From contig DSCA01000120.1 of assembly GCA_011049295.1 (NCBI GenBank), forward strand, positions 1 to 7,481: a stretch of 7,481 bases of DNA, written 5' to 3'. The first letter of the stretch is position 1, and each line of letters starts with the position of its first letter. The position numbers were made by a program, and so were the translations under genes. Positions 6,206 to 7,481 of this stretch are shown one piece after another. Source of the DNA: Thermoplasmatales archaeon (GTDB lineage Archaea > Thermoplasmatota > E2 > UBA202 > DSCA01). The notes below the pieces were generated by a model. It was not told where the DNA came from. It saw only the letters and a program-made list of their open reading frames with translations, and searched no databases.

Positions 6206-6652
6206 ATGATTCTGTCCGACGGGGACATCCGGGAGTCCATCCGGCGGGGAGAGCTGGCCATTGAGCCCTTTACCCCCCGCCATCTGACGCCCAACGGATA
6301 CGATTTGTCGGTGGCCGAGGTCATGGTGGACGGGGAGGTGAGCGACAGGGCCGTCATACCCCCCCTCACCTGGTTCGCCGTGTCCACCCGGGAGTACCTG
6401 CGCCTCCCCCGGCATGCGGCCCAGCTGTGGATTCGCTCCTCCTATGCCCGCCGGGGCGTCATGGCCTCCTTCGGAAAGGTGGACATCGGTTTCGAGGGAA
6501 CCCTCACCCTGTCCGGGTTTACCACCCGGGAGGAGGTTGCGCTGGGGGCCGGCGACCGGTTCTGCCAGGTGGTGTTCGAGGAGGTACGCAGCCCCCCTCG
6601 CCGCCCGTACGAGGGAAAGTATAAGGGGCAGCGCCAGATAACGTTGGGATAG
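6206..6652 (+). CDS. dcd: Short archaeal dCTP deaminase/dUTPase-family protein
   Basis: The product (148 residues) belongs to the trimeric dCTP deaminase/dUTPase fold, which controls dUTP and dTTP-precursor pools. The start MILSDGDIRESI is characteristic of Dcd, and the C-terminal YEGKYKGQ (residues 135-142) matches the Dcd family's nucleotide-closing segment. NGYDL (30-34), RSSYARRG (77-84) and VDIGFEG (92-98, Asp93) form the expected active-site elements. By hand alignment to E. coli Dcd, the catalytic Glu138 position is Ser103 here (LTLSGF). A similar absence of that glutamate occurs, as I recall it, in the short Pyrococcus furiosus homologue that acts as a dUTPase. So dUTP hydrolysis may be the main activity. 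Full-length bifunctional archaeal enzymes are about 200 residues, so this is a short form. ATG 6206 is fixed by the conserved N-terminus; there is no Shine-Dalgarno sequence. The next gene starts one base after its TAG stop. Confidence 0.9.
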   Translation: MILSDGDIRESIRRGELAIEPFTPRHLTPNGYDLSVAEVMVDGEVSDRAVIPPLTWFAVSTREYLRLPRHAAQLWIRSSYARRGVMASFGKVDIGFEGTLTLSGFTTREEVALGAGDRFCQVVFEEVRSPPRRPYEGKYKGQRQITLG

Positions 6653-6653
6653 C

Positions 6654-7040
6654 ATGGACGACAAGGTACGCCGGTTTCTGAATCCGGCCGAAGCCTGCTG
6701 CCCGGAGTGCACCGACGAGCTCCGGGAGGCTATGGTCTGCGGGCGATGCGGAAAAAATCTGTACGGCTCCCCCGGCCCGGTCTACGAGTGTCTAATGTGC
6801 GAGGCGTTTTACTGCGGGGAATGCTGGGAAAAAACGGGGGAGGGAGAGCGCTTCACCGGCAAAATAACCACCTGGTTCAGCCGCCGCAACTACGGGTTCC
6901 TTCGCTCCCGCCGGTTCAGCCATGACATCTTCGTTCATGCCGACGACCTGGACTTTGAGCCCCTGGAGGGGAAAAAGGTCTCTTTTGAGTTAGAGGAAAC
7001 CAGCAAGGGGCTGCGGGCCCGGCGAATTCGCCAGCAGTAG
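6654..7040 (+). CDS. Zinc-module/cold-shock-domain fusion protein
   Basis: The product (128 residues) has two parts. Residues 15-57 hold four CxxC pairs (Cys16/19, 29/32, 46/49, 54/57), enough for two zinc ions in a double zinc-ribbon or cross-braced treble-clef arrangement. Residues 67-126 align well with a bacterial-type cold-shock domain: GKITTWFSRRNYGFL gives strand 1 and the RNP1-like motif (78-83, RNYGFL), DIFVHADDL contains the RNP2 motif IFVH (92-95), and LEGKKVSFELEETSKGLRARRI gives the closing strands. Cold-shock domains bind single-stranded RNA or DNA, so an RNA-binding or RNA-chaperone role is the likely inference. The zinc part may bind nucleic acid or protein. The gene begins one base after the dCTP deaminase-like stop and lacks a clear ribosome-binding site, so coupled translation is likely. 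It ends with TAG, six bases before the convergent pepD stop. I do not recognise a named family with this exact architecture. Confidence 0.87.
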   Translation: MDDKVRRFLNPAEACCPECTDELREAMVCGRCGKNLYGSPGPVYECLMCEAFYCGECWEKTGEGERFTGKITTWFSRRNYGFLRSRRFSHDIFVHADDLDFEPLEGKKVSFELEETSKGLRARRIRQQ

Positions 7041-7045
7041 CAGAG

Positions 7046-7057
7046 TTATTCTTTTTG
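7046..7057 (+). terminator. Possible T-rich terminator after the cold-shock gene
   Basis: Plus-strand TTATTCTTTTT follows the stop of the cold-shock gene by five bases and could act as an archaeal T-rich termination signal. It lies within the 3' end of the convergent pepD coding region, where runs of lysine and glutamate codons could produce it by chance. Confidence 0.25.
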
Positions 7058-7481
7058 CTCGGCGACCATGCACAGGATGTTGAGCAGGTAATCCCAGAAC
7101 TTCTGCACGGAGGAGACGTATACCACCTCGTCCGGGCTGTGGGGGTGCTCAATCTGCGGTCCGATGGAGATCATGTCTGCGTCCACCACCTGGCCGATGA
7201 CACCCGGCTCCAGACCGGCATGAATGGCCTTGATTTCGGGGTCCTCGCCGTGAATGTCGCGGTAGGCTCGCTTGGCGACGTCCAGCAGCTCGGAGCCCAT
7301 GTCCGGCTTCCACCCCGGGTAGCGGCCCCCCTCCTCGATGGTGGCCCCTGCCAGTTCCCCTATGGCCCGTATGCGCTGCATCACGCCCTCCAGAGCCGAA
7401 TCGATGGAACTGCGAGTGCTCATCTCCACCGTGAGCTCCTCTCCAAGACGCACCGTGGCCAGATTGGTGGAGGTCTCCACC
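7046..7481 (-). CDS. pepD: PepD-like M20 dipeptidase (aminoacyl-histidine dipeptidase), C-terminal part
   Basis: The window holds the last 144 or so residues of what is normally an enzyme of about 480-490 residues; the start lies beyond the right edge, so the GTG at 7480 is an internal codon. The family consists of cytoplasmic zinc dipeptidases (cytosol non-specific dipeptidase, carnosinase-like) that split dipeptides to amino acids. Matching segments, in visible-residue numbers, are VETSTNLATV (1-10), STRSSIDSAL (21-30), YPGWKPD (54-60), AIHAGLEPG (85-93) and MISIGPQIEHPHSPDE (103-118). His114 in the last segment corresponds to the C-terminal metal-binding histidine of M20 enzymes. The common HAGLECG motif reads HAGLEPG. 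The gene ends with TAA, converging on the cold-shock gene with five bases between the two stops. Confidence 0.93.
   Translation of the reverse strand, partial: VETSTNLATVRLGEELTVEMSTRSSIDSALEGVMQRIRAIGELAGATIEEGGRYPGWKPDMGSELLDVAKRAYRDIHGEDPEIKAIHAGLEPGVIGQVVDADMISIGPQIEHPHSPDEVVYVSSVQKFWDYLLNILCMVAEQKE

Noticed and set aside
1280..7040. Possible use of TAG as a pyrrolysine codon, as in some methanogens.
   Set aside because: Four of the nine genes with visible stops end in TAG (ribC, M14 peptidase, dCTP deaminase-like, cold-shock fusion), each at the expected protein length, and the peptidase TAG is followed directly by TGA. TAG is an ordinary stop here and no interrupted gene needs readthrough.
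1..7481. RNA genes, CRISPR arrays, insertion sequences, large repeats or a riboswitch in front of the rib genes.
   Set aside because: Non-coding gaps are all under 90 bases and none shows tRNA-like folding, repeated units, inverted repeats or a conserved FMN riboswitch layout.

Overview
The window comes from a GC-rich archaeon. The clearest evidence is a minus-strand cluster holding the archaeal/eukaryotic ribosomal protein S17e followed by three riboflavin/FAD genes: DHBP synthase, the archaeal-type FAD synthetase RibL, and the lumazine-synthase-like archaeal riboflavin synthase RibC. Promoter-like TATA elements lie about 23-32 bases upstream of several genes, and Shine-Dalgarno sequences of the GGTGA/GGAGG kind precede genes inside the cluster, which also fits Archaea. 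A euryarchaeal lineage, perhaps near Thermoplasmata, is plausible, but the sequence alone does not fix the taxon.

Layout. Positions 1-1196 (minus) hold the start of a large membrane protein, cut by the window edge, with four predicted membrane segments and a long soluble C-terminal part. Positions 1280-3066 (minus) hold the cluster rps17e-ribB-ribL-ribC, in which every gene overlaps the next. Positions 3151-4974 (plus) hold a predicted secreted M14-type metallocarboxypeptidase with an Ig-like C-terminal domain. It converges on, and overlaps by 6 bases, a PLP-dependent cystathionine gamma-synthase-family enzyme at 4969-6132 (minus). Positions 6206-7040 (plus) hold a two-gene unit: a short dCTP deaminase/dUTPase-family protein and a protein that joins a four-CxxC zinc module to a cold-shock domain. 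The window ends in the C-terminal part of a PepD-like M20 dipeptidase on the minus strand, cut by the right edge.

How the genes work together. RibB makes the four-carbon precursor, RibC makes riboflavin from two lumazines, and RibL adenylates FMN to FAD. The riboflavin kinase that links RibC to RibL is not in the window. The secreted peptidase and PepD both suggest use of peptides as nutrients, which is inference from family. Promoter-proximal genes (membrane protein, M14 peptidase, PLP enzyme, dCTP deaminase-like) lack Shine-Dalgarno sequences and look leaderless or nearly so.

Most of the window is housekeeping. I do not see a defence system, mobile element, CRISPR array or RNA gene. The most interesting items are the dCTP deaminase-family protein that appears to lack the catalytic glutamate, and the zinc-module/cold-shock fusion cotranscribed with it.
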